Shown: piece after piece, positions 19,006 to 28,599 of the stretch
Position numbering within the stretch: position 1 is the first letter of the stretch
Layout: every line of letters begins with the position of its first letter
DNA from: Phycisphaeraceae bacterium D3-23
Lineage (GTDB): Bacteria; Planctomycetota; Phycisphaerae; Phycisphaerales; Phycisphaeraceae
Reading direction: 5' to 3'
Assembly (NCBI GenBank): GCA_039555135.1
Contig: CP114179.1
Span: 124,001 to 188,000, forward strand
DNA length: 64,000 bases
Made by a program: the position numbers and the translations under genes
Notes under the pieces: generated by a model
Databases searched by the model: none
The model's input: only the letters and a program-made list of their open reading frames with translations
What the model was told of the DNA's origin: nothing

Positions 19006-19950
19006 ATGACGAGACGCAGCTACGCGATCTTGGGCACCGGCGCGTTAGGCGGGTACTACGGCGCACGCCTGCTGCAGGCCGGTTGCACCGTCCGGTTTTT
19101 GGTGCGCGGCGATTACGAACATGTGCGCGGCCACGGGATGCGCGTCGAGTCGATGCACGGCGACCAGCGCCTCCCCAGCGTCCAAGCGTTTCGCGATGCG
19201 GGTGATATGCCGCCCAGCGACGTGGCGGTCGTGGCGATGAAAACCACGCAGGACGCGGCGCTCACGCAGATGCTGCCACATGTGGTGAGGCCCGGCGGGG
19301 TGGTGCTGGTCTTGCAGAACGGCCTCGAACCCGAGCGGCACGCAGCCGGGCTCGTCGGCAAAGAGCGTGTCATCGGCGGGCTCTGCTTTTTATGCTCGAA
19401 CCGCGTCGGGCCCGGCCACTTTGTGCAGACCCGGTTCGACCACATCCGCCTGGGCGAGTACGGGCAGCGCGGCCTGACACCCCGGCTACGCGATATCGCC
19501 GACGATTTCTGCGCAGGCGGCGTCCAGACCGAGGCGGTGGCTGACCTGCGGCTCACCCGCTGGAAGAAGCTGGTCTGGAATATCCCGTACAACGGGCTCA
19601 GCGCCGTGCTGGATGCGGACACCGAGCAGCTCATGCGGCACCCCGACACCGAGGCACTCGTCGCCGAGCTGATGCACGAGACCGCCCGCGCGGCCAAGGC
19701 GACTGGCGGGCACGACATCGATGATGCTTTTATCGAGACGATGCTGGGCAACACGCGGAAGATGGGGCCCTACCTACCCAGCATGCAGATCGACCGTCGG
19801 CTTGGCCGGGCGATGGAAGTCGAGGCGATCTTCGGCGACCCGGTCCGTCAGGCAGTCGCTCACGGCTGTGCGGTACCGCTGATCCAAACAGTGTATCGGC
19901 AGCTCAGGTTGTTGGATGATCTCCGCGGAGGGGCGCAGCGCGAAACCTGA
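19006..19950 (+). CDS. panE: 2-dehydropantoate 2-reductase (ketopantoate reductase)
   Basis: Reduces ketopantoate to pantoate with NADPH in coenzyme A synthesis. The 314-residue protein has an N-terminal Rossmann motif ILGTGALGGYYG, then VVAMKTTQ and LVLQNGLEPE typical of the family, and a C-terminal helical domain with the RLTRWKKLVWNIPYNG segment containing the conserved Lys and Asn. I chose ATG 19006: TACGCT at 18994-18999 lies 6 bases before it, suggesting a leaderless message; an in-frame upstream start at 18976 lacks support. It converges with the next minus-strand gene. Confidence 0.9.
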   Translation: MTRRSYAILGTGALGGYYGARLLQAGCTVRFLVRGDYEHVRGHGMRVESMHGDQRLPSVQAFRDAGDMPPSDVAVVAMKTTQDAALTQMLPHVVRPGGVVLVLQNGLEPERHAAGLVGKERVIGGLCFLCSNRVGPGHFVQTRFDHIRLGEYGQRGLTPRLRDIADDFCAGGVQTEAVADLRLTRWKKLVWNIPYNGLSAVLDADTEQLMRHPDTEALVAELMHETARAAKATGGHDIDDAFIETMLGNTRKMGPYLPSMQIDRRLGRAMEVEAIFGDPVRQAVAHGCAVPLIQTVYRQLRLLDDLRGGAQRET

Positions 19951-20007
19951 CGCTCCGCGGACATAGCTTCGGCGTGGGTTGGTGTCGAGGCCAGATGCGA
20001 TGTGCGG

Positions 20008-21093
20008 CTAGTCCGCGAGTTCGACGTTGTCGTTGACCGGCTTGTCTTCCTCGGGTTCATCTTCCTCGGGTTCATCATCCTCTGCGGGCTGCGCACCTTC
20101 TTCCGCGTCGAGGCCTTCGAGACGATTCACAACGTGCTCGATGTAGTCTCGCCGATGCTCACGCCGCATCTCGTTGATGAGTGCGACAAACTCGGCCTTG
20201 GTATAGCCCCGGCTGGCGATGACTTCGAGGAACTGGACCTCGGTCAGCTCGCGCTCGAGCAGTGCTGCGGGGATCGCGGTGACCAGCCCGTCCTCGACCG
20301 AGATGATTGCAAGGTGCAGGCCGTTGCGGGCGGCGTTGCCCTGGGGCCAGCGTTCTTCGACAACAAGCCGCTCGGTGTTGAACCCCACGATACGCCAGCG
20401 GAGTTGGCGGAAGTCCTCTTCGCGCTGACGTTCGAGCGCGGCCTGACGGTCTGCGAACCGATAGGTTTGGGCCTCGGTAAGCATCTCACGGATCTCACGC
20501 GCCGCGCGCTGACGCTCAGCGGCATCGACCCTCCGGTTCCGGCCTGCCGCGAGTTCGCGGACGCGATCGCTCAGCGTCCGGCCCTCTTCGTGGCGTGCCT
20601 CGGTGACCATCGCGCCGTCGAGGAGCAGGACGGAGCGCAGGATCATCTCGTCGCCATCGACGATGCTCTCGATCGCGCCGGTACTGATGTAGCCATACTG
20701 CCCGGGCTGTGGGTCGTCGAGAAGCCAGAGCGCGGCTTGGGCATCTTCGACCGGCTTGCTGATGATGATCGACCGATTCCGGCTTAGTTCGTCCTTGAAC
20801 TCGGCTTCGTATGCGGTCCTGCGGATATAGTCATTGACCTCGGTCGTCGTGCTGCTTGGTCGGTCGCGGCTGTAGGCCGGGAAGCAGACATAGCCGTCCT
20901 CATAGGGGACATAGAACTCCGCAAAATCCTCCCACTCACGCACCCAGGTGCGGTCGATGCGCGGATCAGTGTCTTGTGTCAGCTTGAGAACCGGGGGTTC
21001 CCCCGCCGAAGCGGTGGGCACTGCGGCGACTCCCAACAATCCTGCGACAAGGGTCACGGCTGCCACGCAACGTCTTTTAGCCCTGTCCTGCAT
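20008..21093 (-). CDS. Exported protein of unknown function, tandem paralogue A
   Basis: A 361-residue protein I do not recognise. It has an N-terminal signal peptide (about residues 1-30, VTLVAGLLGVAAVPTASAG), no further membrane segment, and an acidic Glu/Asp/Pro tail (EDEPEEDEPEED) ending VELAD. It is clearly related to the adjacent gene on the same strand. Shared blocks are PSST near residue 80, GQYGYI near 135, RW-IVG near 235, and ELTEVQFLEVIASR near 295. Both have conserved charged positions and no obvious catalytic motif. A candidate promoter (TTGGAT, 15 bases, TATGAT) and GGGAGA ribosome site lie upstream of 21093. Function unknown; periplasmic or surface location inferred from the signal peptide. 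Confidence 0.75.
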   Translation of the reverse strand: MQDRAKRRCVAAVTLVAGLLGVAAVPTASAGEPPVLKLTQDTDPRIDRTWVREWEDFAEFYVPYEDGYVCFPAYSRDRPSSTTTEVNDYIRRTAYEAEFKDELSRNRSIIISKPVEDAQAALWLLDDPQPGQYGYISTGAIESIVDGDEMILRSVLLLDGAMVTEARHEEGRTLSDRVRELAAGRNRRVDAAERQRAAREIREMLTEAQTYRFADRQAALERQREEDFRQLRWRIVGFNTERLVVEERWPQGNAARNGLHLAIISVEDGLVTAIPAALLERELTEVQFLEVIASRGYTKAEFVALINEMRREHRRDYIEHVVNRLEGLDAEEGAQPAEDDEPEEDEPEEDKPVNDNVELAD

Positions 21094-21197
21094 AAGCGAT
21101 CTCCCGGATAGAAATGACTCATTGTCAATAATGCATCATAGCAGCCAGGGGGCCAATCCAAAACAGGGTGCCCGGAGATCTTGGGCGGAACAAAGCA

Positions 21198-22244
21198 CTA
21201 ATCCGCCAATTCAACCGACTCATTGGTGTCGTAAGGATCGACCACTTCTTCGCCTTCGAGCCGGGCGAGGACGAGCGGCAGGTAGTCGTTGCGGGATTCG
21301 CGTTTGGCTTCGGTGAGAAGTTCGACGAACTGGGCCTTGGTCAGGTCGCGCTGTGCCAGCAGATCGAGGAACTGGACCTCGCTGATCCCGCGGCCGATGG
21401 TCTCGGCGGGGACGGCGGTGATGTTGCGGCCCTCGACGGCGACGATGACAAGCTGGAGCCCTTCTTCCGCGGCACGGCCGGCGGGCCATCGCGCGTCTTC
21501 TTCGAGCCGGTCGGTGCGGTAGCCGACGATCTCCCAGCGGTAGCGCACAAACTCCCGGTCCATGTGGCGCAGCGCCGCGGCGGTCCGGTCCTCATACGCC
21601 CAGTCGATCGCGTCGTTCTCGGCCCCCCGCCGCTGTGCGATCCCGTCGCCGCGGTTACGCCGCTCGTTGCGTCCACGGTCGCGGATCGCATCGCCGATAT
21701 CTTCGACGGCACCGCGCACTACGTCTTCCTTCATTGCCTGCATCTCTGCCTTGGCCGCCTCGGCGTCGAGGAACCAGACGCGGTTCAAGACAAGCGTCTG
21801 ATCATCTTCGATCTGGTCGATGTTGCCCGAGTGGATGTAGCCGTACTGCCCGACCTCGATCGCGGGGAGGATGGCGACGGCGGCGTGGGCCTCTGCATCG
21901 GGCTTGACTAATGTACGGGTGCGGTCGCGGCCGCGCTCGTCGGTGTACTCCTGCTCCCAGGCCGACTGCTCCTGGTAGTCGTCGATGGTCATGCCGGTGC
22001 TGCTGGGCAGCCGCCGGTCGTAGCCGGGCACGCAGATGAAGGTGCCGTCGTGCTCGAGGTAATACGGAGCAAACTCGCGCCAGGCGCGGTTCCACAGCCG
22101 GTCGATCCGCGCCTCTTCGCGCTGGCGTTCGAGCTCGGCGGAGCGGGTGTCGGCCGCGCCGTCGTCGGGCTGCGCCGCGACCGGGCCGGCGGCGAGCAGG
22201 GCCCCGGCGGTGACGGCCCACAAGGTGGTTCGGATTCGCTTCAT
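21198..22244 (-). CDS. Exported protein of unknown function, tandem paralogue B
   Basis: A 348-residue protein with a signal peptide (AVTAGALLAAGPVAAQ), related over its whole length to the gene immediately downstream at 20008-21093. Shared features include LPSST, GQYGYIHSG, RWEIVGYRTDRL, ISEVQFLDLLAQRDLTKAQF, and the same C-terminal VELAD. It differs by a charged insertion with Arg-rich RDRGRNERRNRGD at ~205-220 and lacks the acidic repeat tail. GGGAAGA precedes ATG 22244, and TATGAT lies a little further upstream. The two genes are 104 bases apart and probably arose by local duplication. Neither shows a domain I can name. Confidence 0.75.
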   Translation of the reverse strand: MKRIRTTLWAVTAGALLAAGPVAAQPDDGAADTRSAELERQREEARIDRLWNRAWREFAPYYLEHDGTFICVPGYDRRLPSSTGMTIDDYQEQSAWEQEYTDERGRDRTRTLVKPDAEAHAAVAILPAIEVGQYGYIHSGNIDQIEDDQTLVLNRVWFLDAEAAKAEMQAMKEDVVRGAVEDIGDAIRDRGRNERRNRGDGIAQRRGAENDAIDWAYEDRTAAALRHMDREFVRYRWEIVGYRTDRLEEDARWPAGRAAEEGLQLVIVAVEGRNITAVPAETIGRGISEVQFLDLLAQRDLTKAQFVELLTEAKRESRNDYLPLVLARLEGEEVVDPYDTNESVELAD

Positions 22245-22598
22245 AGTCTTCCCGTTGAAATCATAGGCGGCGATCGCTACCTCTTAGAATCGGCCGATGA
22301 GCCGTGTCAGGCCAACGCGGTCCGCCGGGGCCGGATTGCAACCCCTTCCCCCACTCGATACCGCCCGCCGGGCTGGGGGATGCAGCGCGATCGGCCAGAA
22401 TCGCGGATTTGGCGACTTGACCGGGGCCGTCGATCTCGTCACAATCTCCCGTCTTGGCCGAGATACCGGCGTACGCGTGTGGGCGCGGCGTCTGGCGTGG
22501 GTCGGCCGAGCAGTTTCCCTAGCGAAACCAACCCTACTCTCTCCCCACGAGACACCCAACACCCGCCCCACAGCAACTTGCCCCAGGAGGCAATCGCG
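22245..22598. other. 354-base divergent intergenic region upstream of tig
   Basis: Separates paralogue B (minus) from tig (plus). It must hold promoters for both. The tig ribosome site CAGGAGG is at 22584-22590. The rest is GC-rich with C-rich runs, and I see no clear -35/-10 pair, hairpin or small gene. Confidence 0.4.
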
Positions 22599-24068
22599 AT
22601 GGCTGACGAAACCGCTACCGAGACCGAAGAACAAGCCGTGTCCTACGATGTCAAAATCGAGGACGCCGGGCCCGCCTGTAAGGCCCTGACGATCACGATC
22701 CCCGCCGACCGGATCAAGGACAAGATCGAAGAGAGCTACGGCACGCTTCAGACCGACGCCGTGCTCCCCGGCTTCCGCCGCGGCCGAGCGCCCCGCCGGC
22801 TGCTCGAGAAGCGATTCGCCTCGTCGATCGGCGACGATGTCAAGAACCAGCTCCTGAGCGAGTCCTACTCCAAGGCCCTCGAAGACCACGAACTCGACGT
22901 CCTGGGCGACCCCGAGATCGAAGGCGTCGAAGACCTCAAGCTGCCCGAGGACGGCGACCTGACCTACACCGTCAAAGTCGAAGTCACCCCCGACGTCGAA
23001 CTGCCCGCGTTCGATACGCTCAAGCTCAACAAGACCGTGGTGAATGTCACCGACGACGAAGTCAAGGAAGAGCTCCAGCGCGTGCGTGACCAGGCCGGCA
23101 CCCCGACAACCGTCGAGGACCAGCCGATCGAAGAGGGCGACTACGCGATGGTTGACACGCTGATCCTCGCCGGCGAAGACGCGGGCAAGGACGCCGACAC
23201 CCTGGCCCACTACCCCGCAGCGCATGTCCTCGTGCACGGCAAAGACAAAGACTTCAAGGGCCACGTCGCCGGCATCCTCATCGAAAATCTCGGCAAGGAG
23301 ATGATGGGCAAGAAGGTCGGCGACGTCGTCACGATCTCGATGACCGGGCCTTCGAGCCACGAGGACGAGAAGATCAAGGACCAGCCGATCACGGTGAAGA
23401 TGGACATCACCGCGATCCACCGGATCGAGCCCGCCCCGATCGAAGACCTCCTCGAGCGCATGGGGCTGGGCAGTGAGGAAGAGCTGACCGAGCGCGTGAA
23501 GGCCTCGCTCGAGCAGCGGGCCGAGCAGAACCAGAAGGCCGACCTCTACCAGCAGGCGTGCGACCAGCTTGTTGAGAAGGTTGAGCTCGACCTGCCGGCG
23601 GGGATCTCCTCGCGCCAGACCGAGCGTGTGCTCCAGCGTCAGCAGATGGACATGATGTACCGCGGGACGCCGGCGACGGAGATCGACGAGAAGATCGCCG
23701 AGCTTCGTACCGAATCGGAAGACGCCGCGCAGCGCCAGCTCAAGCAGTTCTTCATCCTCGACAAGGCGAGCAAGGACCTCGACGTCGATGTGGATGAGCA
23801 GGAGCTCAACGGCCGGATCGCGATGATGGCGATGCAGAGCGGCCGACGCCCCGAAAAGGTCCGCCAGGAGATGATGCAGCAGGGCCAGATCGAGCAGCTC
23901 TACCTGCAGATCCGCGAGCAGAAGACGCTGGACAAAATCATCGACCAGGCGACCGTGACCGAGGTCGAGGGCGAGGGCGACGACAAGCCCGCGGCGAAGA
24001 AGAAGTCGACCAAGAAGAAAACCAGCAAGAAAAAGGCGGCCGCGAAGAAGGACGACGACGCTGAGTAA
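22599..24068 (+). CDS. tig: Trigger factor
   Basis: Ribosome-bound chaperone that meets nascent chains at the exit tunnel. The 489-residue protein has the ribosome-docking loop in the form GFRRGRAPRRLLEKRF (the family's GFRxGxxP) at ~48-65. The middle region at ~165-270 (the FKBP-like domain's place) is divergent, and I cannot confirm its peptidyl-prolyl isomerase residues. The helical C-terminal domain fills ~275-445. It ends in an unusual Lys-rich tail (KKKSTKKKTSKKKAAAKK). The start at 22599 follows a perfect-looking CAGGAGG; the open frame continues upstream to 22050 without a better start. A strong terminator follows. Confidence 0.93.
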   Translation: MADETATETEEQAVSYDVKIEDAGPACKALTITIPADRIKDKIEESYGTLQTDAVLPGFRRGRAPRRLLEKRFASSIGDDVKNQLLSESYSKALEDHELDVLGDPEIEGVEDLKLPEDGDLTYTVKVEVTPDVELPAFDTLKLNKTVVNVTDDEVKEELQRVRDQAGTPTTVEDQPIEEGDYAMVDTLILAGEDAGKDADTLAHYPAAHVLVHGKDKDFKGHVAGILIENLGKEMMGKKVGDVVTISMTGPSSHEDEKIKDQPITVKMDITAIHRIEPAPIEDLLERMGLGSEEELTERVKASLEQRAEQNQKADLYQQACDQLVEKVELDLPAGISSRQTERVLQRQQMDMMYRGTPATEIDEKIAELRTESEDAAQRQLKQFFILDKASKDLDVDVDEQELNGRIAMMAMQSGRRPEKVRQEMMQQGQIEQLYLQIREQKTLDKIIDQATVTEVEGEGDDKPAAKKKSTKKKTSKKKAAAKKDDDAE

Positions 24069-24090
24069 TCCGTCTCGATCGTGAATCAAC

Positions 24091-24125
24091 ACAAGCCCGT
24101 AGCCAGCGCTGCGGGCTTGTTTTTT
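24091..24125 (+). terminator. Rho-independent terminator after tig
   Basis: Stem ACAAGCCCG (24091-24099) with CGGGCTTGT (24112-24120), extended inwards by a further 4 pairs around loop CAGC, followed by a T run to 24125. Confidence 0.9.
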
Positions 24126-24183
24126 CGAGTGCCTGCCGGTCCCCCATTGCGGCCAACCGCCGCCCCGCTTACGCTGTTTAGCG

Positions 24184-24516
24184 ATGCTACTCCTCCTCGC
24201 CCAAACCCCACAAGAGGCCGCCAAGGGGATCTACTTCTGGCTCGGCATGATCGTCGTGGCGGCGGTGGTCCTGACGGTGGCCGCCCTGATCCTGCGCAAG
24301 CTCCTGCTGGGTGGGGCCGACGAGCCGGTCAACCTCGGCTTTACGCTGGCCGACCTGCGCGACCTCCACGCCAAGGGCGAGCTGACGGATGAGCAGTTCG
24401 ACCAGGCCAAACGGCAGATGATCGCCCGGGGCAAGTCGATGCTGGCGGACGACGCGGAGGGGGCCGACGCGGGGGGAATCTCTGGAAACCCGGTGGAAGA
24501 AATCGACCTGGGCTGA
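24184..24516 (+). CDS. Small membrane protein with SHOCT-like C-terminal segment
   Basis: A 110-residue protein with one strong transmembrane helix (about residues 17-40, FWLGMIVVAAVVLTVAALIL) and a cytoplasmic tail. The tail contains FTLADLRDLHAKGELTDEQF, which has the pattern of SHOCT-type short helical domains (L..L...G.lt..Ef...K). It lies between tig and clpX, a place where clpP is often found; nothing in it resembles ClpP. TACGCT 8 bases before the ATG could be a -10 for a leaderless transcript. Function unknown. Confidence 0.7.
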   Translation: MLLLLAQTPQEAAKGIYFWLGMIVVAAVVLTVAALILRKLLLGGADEPVNLGFTLADLRDLHAKGELTDEQFDQAKRQMIARGKSMLADDAEGADAGGISGNPVEEIDLG

Positions 24517-24814
24517 CGGCCCCCGATAAAATCGTCTGCCCAGCGGCCGCGCGATCGGCAGGGTGATAACCCTGCGCGTCTGTTCGTTTTTAGACGCTAT
24601 TGCCGGTTGATTCGGCTATGATTGTTTGTCGCGCGTGTGGGGCGGGTCCGAAGATCCCGGCCCCCAAGCGGGCTGCCGGCCGCAGGCCGAATCGTGCTAA
24701 CGGCTGGCTGGTATTTGGACGATGGGTCCGGTGTGGGTGCCGCTTTGTGGCGGCGTCCGCGAGGATTCGACTCAACGGAGGCAGGGGCTCGGGTCCTGCG
24801 AAAGAAAGTAACCG

Positions 24815-26146
24815 ATGGCTGATAAGAACGGCGGGAATGATGGTACGGGCGGCAACGACTCGGGCGCAGCGCTGGGCGGCGGCGATGGCGGCTTCAAGGG
24901 CCGGCGCGTGACGACCTGCTCCTTCTGCGGCAAGAGCTCGCGCGAAGTGGGCCCGATGGTCGAAGGCCCCAACGATGTCTACATCTGTGCCAACTGCACC
25001 GAACTGTGCCAGAACATCTTCAAGCAGGAACGCCGGCGTGTCCACTCAGGCCGACCCGCGATGGGCGCGATCCCCTCGCCCCGCCAGCTCAACGAGTTCC
25101 TCGACCAGTACGTCATCGGGCAGCAGACCGCCAAACGCGCGCTCTCCGTCGCCGTGCACAACCACTACAAGCGGCTCAGCGCCGCCGAGAAAGAAGCACC
25201 CGTCGAGCTCGATAAGTCCAACGTCCTGCTCATCGGCCCCACGGGCTCGGGCAAGACGCTGCTCGCGCGCACCCTGGCCCGCACGCTCAACGTGCCCTTC
25301 GCCATCGGCGACGCGACGACGCTCACCGAGGCGGGCTACGTCGGCGAAGACGTCGAAAACCTCCTGCTCAAGCTGCTCCAGGCCGCGGACTACGACCTCG
25401 ACGCCGCCCAGCGCGGGATCATCTACATCGACGAGATCGACAAGATCGGGAAGACAAGCCAGAACGTCAGCATCACCCGCGACGTGTCGGGCGAGGGCGT
25501 CCAGCAGGCGCTCCTCAAGATGCTCGAAGGCACCACCGCCAACGTCCCCCCCCAGGGCGGGCGAAAGCACCCCGAGCAGCAGTACATCCAGCTCGACACG
25601 ACTAACATCTTGTTCATCTGCTCGGGCTCGTTCGTCGGGCTCGACGACATCATCCGAAAGCGCCTGGGTCAGAAGGCCATCGGCTTCGGCGCCGAGCAGT
25701 CCAAGGGCGAGCAGCAGATCAACGACTCGGACATCCTCCTGCACGTGACCCAGGACGACGTCCTGCACTTCGGCATGATCCCCGAGCTGATCGGCCGACT
25801 GCCGATCATCACGCCGCTCGAAAAGCTCACGCCTAAGACGTTGACGCGCATCCTGACCGAGCCTAAGAACGCGCTGGTCCGCCAGTACGAGTACTTCTTC
25901 CAGATGGAGGGGGCCGAGCTCGAGTTCACCGACGACGCCCTGCTCGCGCTAGCCGAGTTGGCGATCGCGCGTGACACGGGCGCACGTGCTCTGCGTTCCG
26001 TGATGGAAGACATCATGCTCGACCTGATGTACGACCTGCCGGACATGAACAACGAGCAGGCCCACTACGTAATAGATGCGTCGGCGATCCACACGCCCCG
26101 CCCGCTCGCCGAGCTGCGTGTCGCGCCGAAGAAAGAGTCGGCCTGA
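24815..26146 (+). CDS. clpX: ATP-dependent Clp protease ATP-binding subunit ClpX
   Basis: AAA+ unfoldase that feeds tagged or damaged proteins to ClpP. The 443-residue protein has the N-terminal four-Cys zinc domain ([11 protein letters not shown]... CANCTELC, ~34-60), Walker A GPTGSGKT at ~140-147, Walker B IIYIDEID at ~203-210, and GYVGEDVE and the pore-region sequence between them. The Gly/Asp-rich first 28 residues are longer than usual. The 298-base gap upstream has no gene; TATGAT at 24617-24622 is a possible -10. No clpP is in the window. A terminator follows. Confidence 0.97.
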   Translation: MADKNGGNDGTGGNDSGAALGGGDGGFKGRRVTTCSFCGKSSREVGPMVEGPNDVYICANCTELCQNIFKQERRRVHSGRPAMGAIPSPRQLNEFLDQYVIGQQTAKRALSVAVHNHYKRLSAAEKEAPVELDKSNVLLIGPTGSGKTLLARTLARTLNVPFAIGDATTLTEAGYVGEDVENLLLKLLQAADYDLDAAQRGIIYIDEIDKIGKTSQNVSITRDVSGEGVQQALLKMLEGTTANVPPQGGRKHPEQQYIQLDTTNILFICSGSFVGLDDIIRKRLGQKAIGFGAEQSKGEQQINDSDILLHVTQDDVLHFGMIPELIGRLPIITPLEKLTPKTLTRILTEPKNALVRQYEYFFQMEGAELEFTDDALLALAELAIARDTGARALRSVMEDIMLDLMYDLPDMNNEQAHYVIDASAIHTPRPLAELRVAPKKESA

Positions 26147-26232
26147 CCCGCATCCTCATCACCCGAGGGCCGCCGGCTGCCGAAAGGCAAAACACCCCCG
26201 GCGGACCACGGACGCGTCCCAAACGCACCCCC

Positions 26233-26256
26233 AACCCGCCCCAAGGCGGGTTTTTT
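26233..26256 (+). terminator. Rho-independent terminator after clpX
   Basis: Stem AACCCGCC (26233-26240) with GGCGGGTT (26245-26252), loop CCAA, followed by Ts to 26256. Confidence 0.88.
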
Positions 26257-26394
26257 CATCCCCTTGTGCCCCGCGACCGCCCCAGACGTCCTTCCTACAA
26301 TGTCCCCCAGACATCTGCCCACACTGGCCGATGGGCCCGACCCCAAACCACCGATAATCCAACAACGACCGCCATCCCCACGAGGAGCACCCCT

Positions 26395-28575
26395 TTGACC
26401 CCACGACACGCTCGCATGACCACCTTCGCCCGGCTCACCGCGTCGCTCTCGCTCGCCGTCGGGCTCCTCGCCGCCTCGCCCACCCTGGCGCAGGTCACCG
26501 GCGATCAGGTCGCGGGGCTCGCCGAGGAAGGCCGCTTCGACGACCTGCTCGACGCCCTGGACCAGCAGCCCGCCGACGGCCCCGCCGCAGGACTCGTCGC
26601 CGACCTCGAGCTCTACCGCGACCACCTCGCCGCCCGCACGACGGCCCGCCGCGAAGCGTTCGACCTCGCGCTCGAAGAAGCCCAGCAGCGCATCGACGAG
26701 GACAAGCTCGAAGACGCCATGGTCAAGCTCATCGAGGCCCACGACCTGGCCGACGACCCCGACGCGTTCCTCGAACTCGAACGCGTCGTGTCGCTGACTC
26801 AAGCCGTCAAGGAACGCGCCGAAGCAGCAGCCGAGGGTGATGTCTGGGTCGATGCGCTTGGGCTCTACCGACTGCTCGACCTGCTCTACGAAGACTCGCG
26901 GCTGTTCCACGACGAGTTCCTCGACGCCGCCAGCCACGTCCGCATCCTCCAGCTCTACAACCCGCTGCACCTGCGCGACCTCTACGAGGAACGCGCCGAG
27001 CGCCTGGGCATCGAGGACGACGCCGCTGCCGAAGTCGAAGACGAACCCGTCGACGAAGAAGACCTCGAGGACTGGAACATCAAGCTCGCCGGCGTCACCC
27101 GCCAGCAGATGTTCCAGGCGCTCTCGCAGGCCACCGGCCGACACATCGACCAGGGCGGCTACGCCGAGCTCATGGTCGGCGCGCTCAACGGACTCCGCAC
27201 CCTGCTCGAAACCCAGGGCCTCGAAGAGCCCTTCCCCGGCATGGGCAACGAGCAGCGCGTCAGAGCCCTGCTCGCCGAGATCGACGACAAGCTCGAAGAC
27301 CTCGCACGCCCGGGCCGACGCCTGACGCGCGGCACGTCGACCGAGATGATCGAGGCGATCCTCAACGCCAACACCCGCACCGTCCGCCTCCCCGAAGAGG
27401 TCGTGGTCTACGAGCTCACCACCGGCGCGACCGGCGAACTCGACCCCTTCTCCACCGTGATCTGGCCCGAGGACCTGCGCCAGTTCAGCCGATCCATCAG
27501 CGGCGACTTTGTCGGTGTCGGCGTGCAGATCCAGCGCCTCGACGGCAAGCTCGTCGTCGTCACCCCACTCGAAGGCACCCCCGGCATGGAGGCCGGCATC
27601 AAGGCCAACGACATCATCATCCGCGTCAACGGCCGATCCACCAGTACGTGGAGCATCGACAAGGCCGTCCGCGAAATCACCGGCCCCGAAGGCACCCGCG
27701 TCACCCTCACCATCGCACGCCCCGGCGTCGAAGACCCGATCGACATGACGATCGTCCGCAAGAAGATCATCCTCGAATCCATCAAGGGCTGGGCCCACCG
27801 CGAAGAAGGCGGCTGGGACTACTGGGTCGATGAAGAGGCCGGGCTGGGCTACATCCGCATGACCCAGTTCCTGCGCCAGACCGCCGACGACATGGACGCC
27901 GCCATCGAGCAGATGCAGCGCGAGGGCGAGATCAACGGCATCATCCTTGACCTCCGCTTCAACCCCGGCGGGCTCTTGTCCACCGCCGTCGAGGTGGTCG
28001 ACCGCTTCGTCCCCGCCGGCCGGATCGTCTCCACCGTCGACGCCGACGGTCGGCAGACCAACAGCCAGAACGCCCGCCGACGCACGACCTACTCGGGCGA
28101 CTTCCCCGTCGTCGTCCTGATCAACCGCGGCTCGGCCTCGGCCTCGGAGATCGTCTCGGGCGCGCTCCAGGACTACGAACGCGCCTTCATCATCGGCGAA
28201 AACAGCTACGGCAAGGGCTCGGTCCAGGACATCTTCCCGCTGGGCCGGGGCGACGCGCTCTTCAAGTGTACGACCCAGTACTACCAGCTCCCCCAGGGCC
28301 GGATCATCCACCGCACGCCCGAGTCGGAAGTCTGGGGCATCCAGCCCGACCTCGCCGTCCGCATGACGACCACCGAGATCGCCGACTGGCTCGAGGCCCG
28401 GCGTGATGCGGATGTCATCGTCGCCACCGAGGACGTCGACCCCGACAACCCCCGCGTCGAGCCGGACGACATCCTCGCCGACGGCATGGACACCCAGCTC
28501 GAAGCCGCGATCCTCTACCTCAAAGCCCAACGCCTCTCGACCAGCGAAGACGCGTTTGCGCAGCGGGACGAGTAG
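26395..28575 (+). CDS. S41-family C-terminal processing peptidase
   Basis: Exported serine protease of the Ctp/Prc type, acting on C-termini of envelope proteins. The protein is ~726 residues. It has a signal peptide (LTASLSLAVGLLAASPTLAQ), a long helical N-terminal region rich in Asp/Glu/Leu (~40-340), and a PDZ domain (GVGVQIQRL ... GTPGMEAGIKANDIII, ~370-455). The S41 core contains NRGSASASEIVSGAL and YGKGSVQ; Ser582 and Lys607 are spaced 25 apart as in known Ser/Lys dyads. The start is chosen as TTG 26395 because GAGGAG lies 7 bases upstream; ATG 26416 is the alternative. The long helical N-terminal extension is unusual compared with classic CtpA (~400 residues). Confidence 0.92.
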   Translation: MTPRHARMTTFARLTASLSLAVGLLAASPTLAQVTGDQVAGLAEEGRFDDLLDALDQQPADGPAAGLVADLELYRDHLAARTTARREAFDLALEEAQQRIDEDKLEDAMVKLIEAHDLADDPDAFLELERVVSLTQAVKERAEAAAEGDVWVDALGLYRLLDLLYEDSRLFHDEFLDAASHVRILQLYNPLHLRDLYEERAERLGIEDDAAAEVEDEPVDEEDLEDWNIKLAGVTRQQMFQALSQATGRHIDQGGYAELMVGALNGLRTLLETQGLEEPFPGMGNEQRVRALLAEIDDKLEDLARPGRRLTRGTSTEMIEAILNANTRTVRLPEEVVVYELTTGATGELDPFSTVIWPEDLRQFSRSISGDFVGVGVQIQRLDGKLVVVTPLEGTPGMEAGIKANDIIIRVNGRSTSTWSIDKAVREITGPEGTRVTLTIARPGVEDPIDMTIVRKKIILESIKGWAHREEGGWDYWVDEEAGLGYIRMTQFLRQTADDMDAAIEQMQREGEINGIILDLRFNPGGLLSTAVEVVDRFVPAGRIVSTVDADGRQTNSQNARRRTTYSGDFPVVVLINRGSASASEIVSGALQDYERAFIIGENSYGKGSVQDIFPLGRGDALFKCTTQYYQLPQGRIIHRTPESEVWGIQPDLAVRMTTTEIADWLEARRDADVIVATEDVDPDNPRVEPDDILADGMDTQLEAAILYLKAQRLSTSEDAFAQRDE

Positions 28576-28599
28576 TAGACTGCACTCACCCAACCGAAG

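Noticed and set aside
20040-20090. Direct repeat of a CTCGGGTTCATC-type unit.
   Set aside because: It is the codon-level trace of the EDEPEEDEPEED acidic tail in paralogue A, not a DNA element.
22284-24224. A 646-codon minus-strand frame across tig.
   Set aside because: Antisense shadow; Leu/Val/Asp-rich, no domain.
26065-28593. An 842-codon open frame on the minus strand opposite the S41 peptidase.
   Set aside because: High GC leaves long antisense frames open; the plus-strand frame has signal peptide, PDZ and S41 motifs, while the antisense translation is low-complexity Val/Gly/Ala/Asp without family features.
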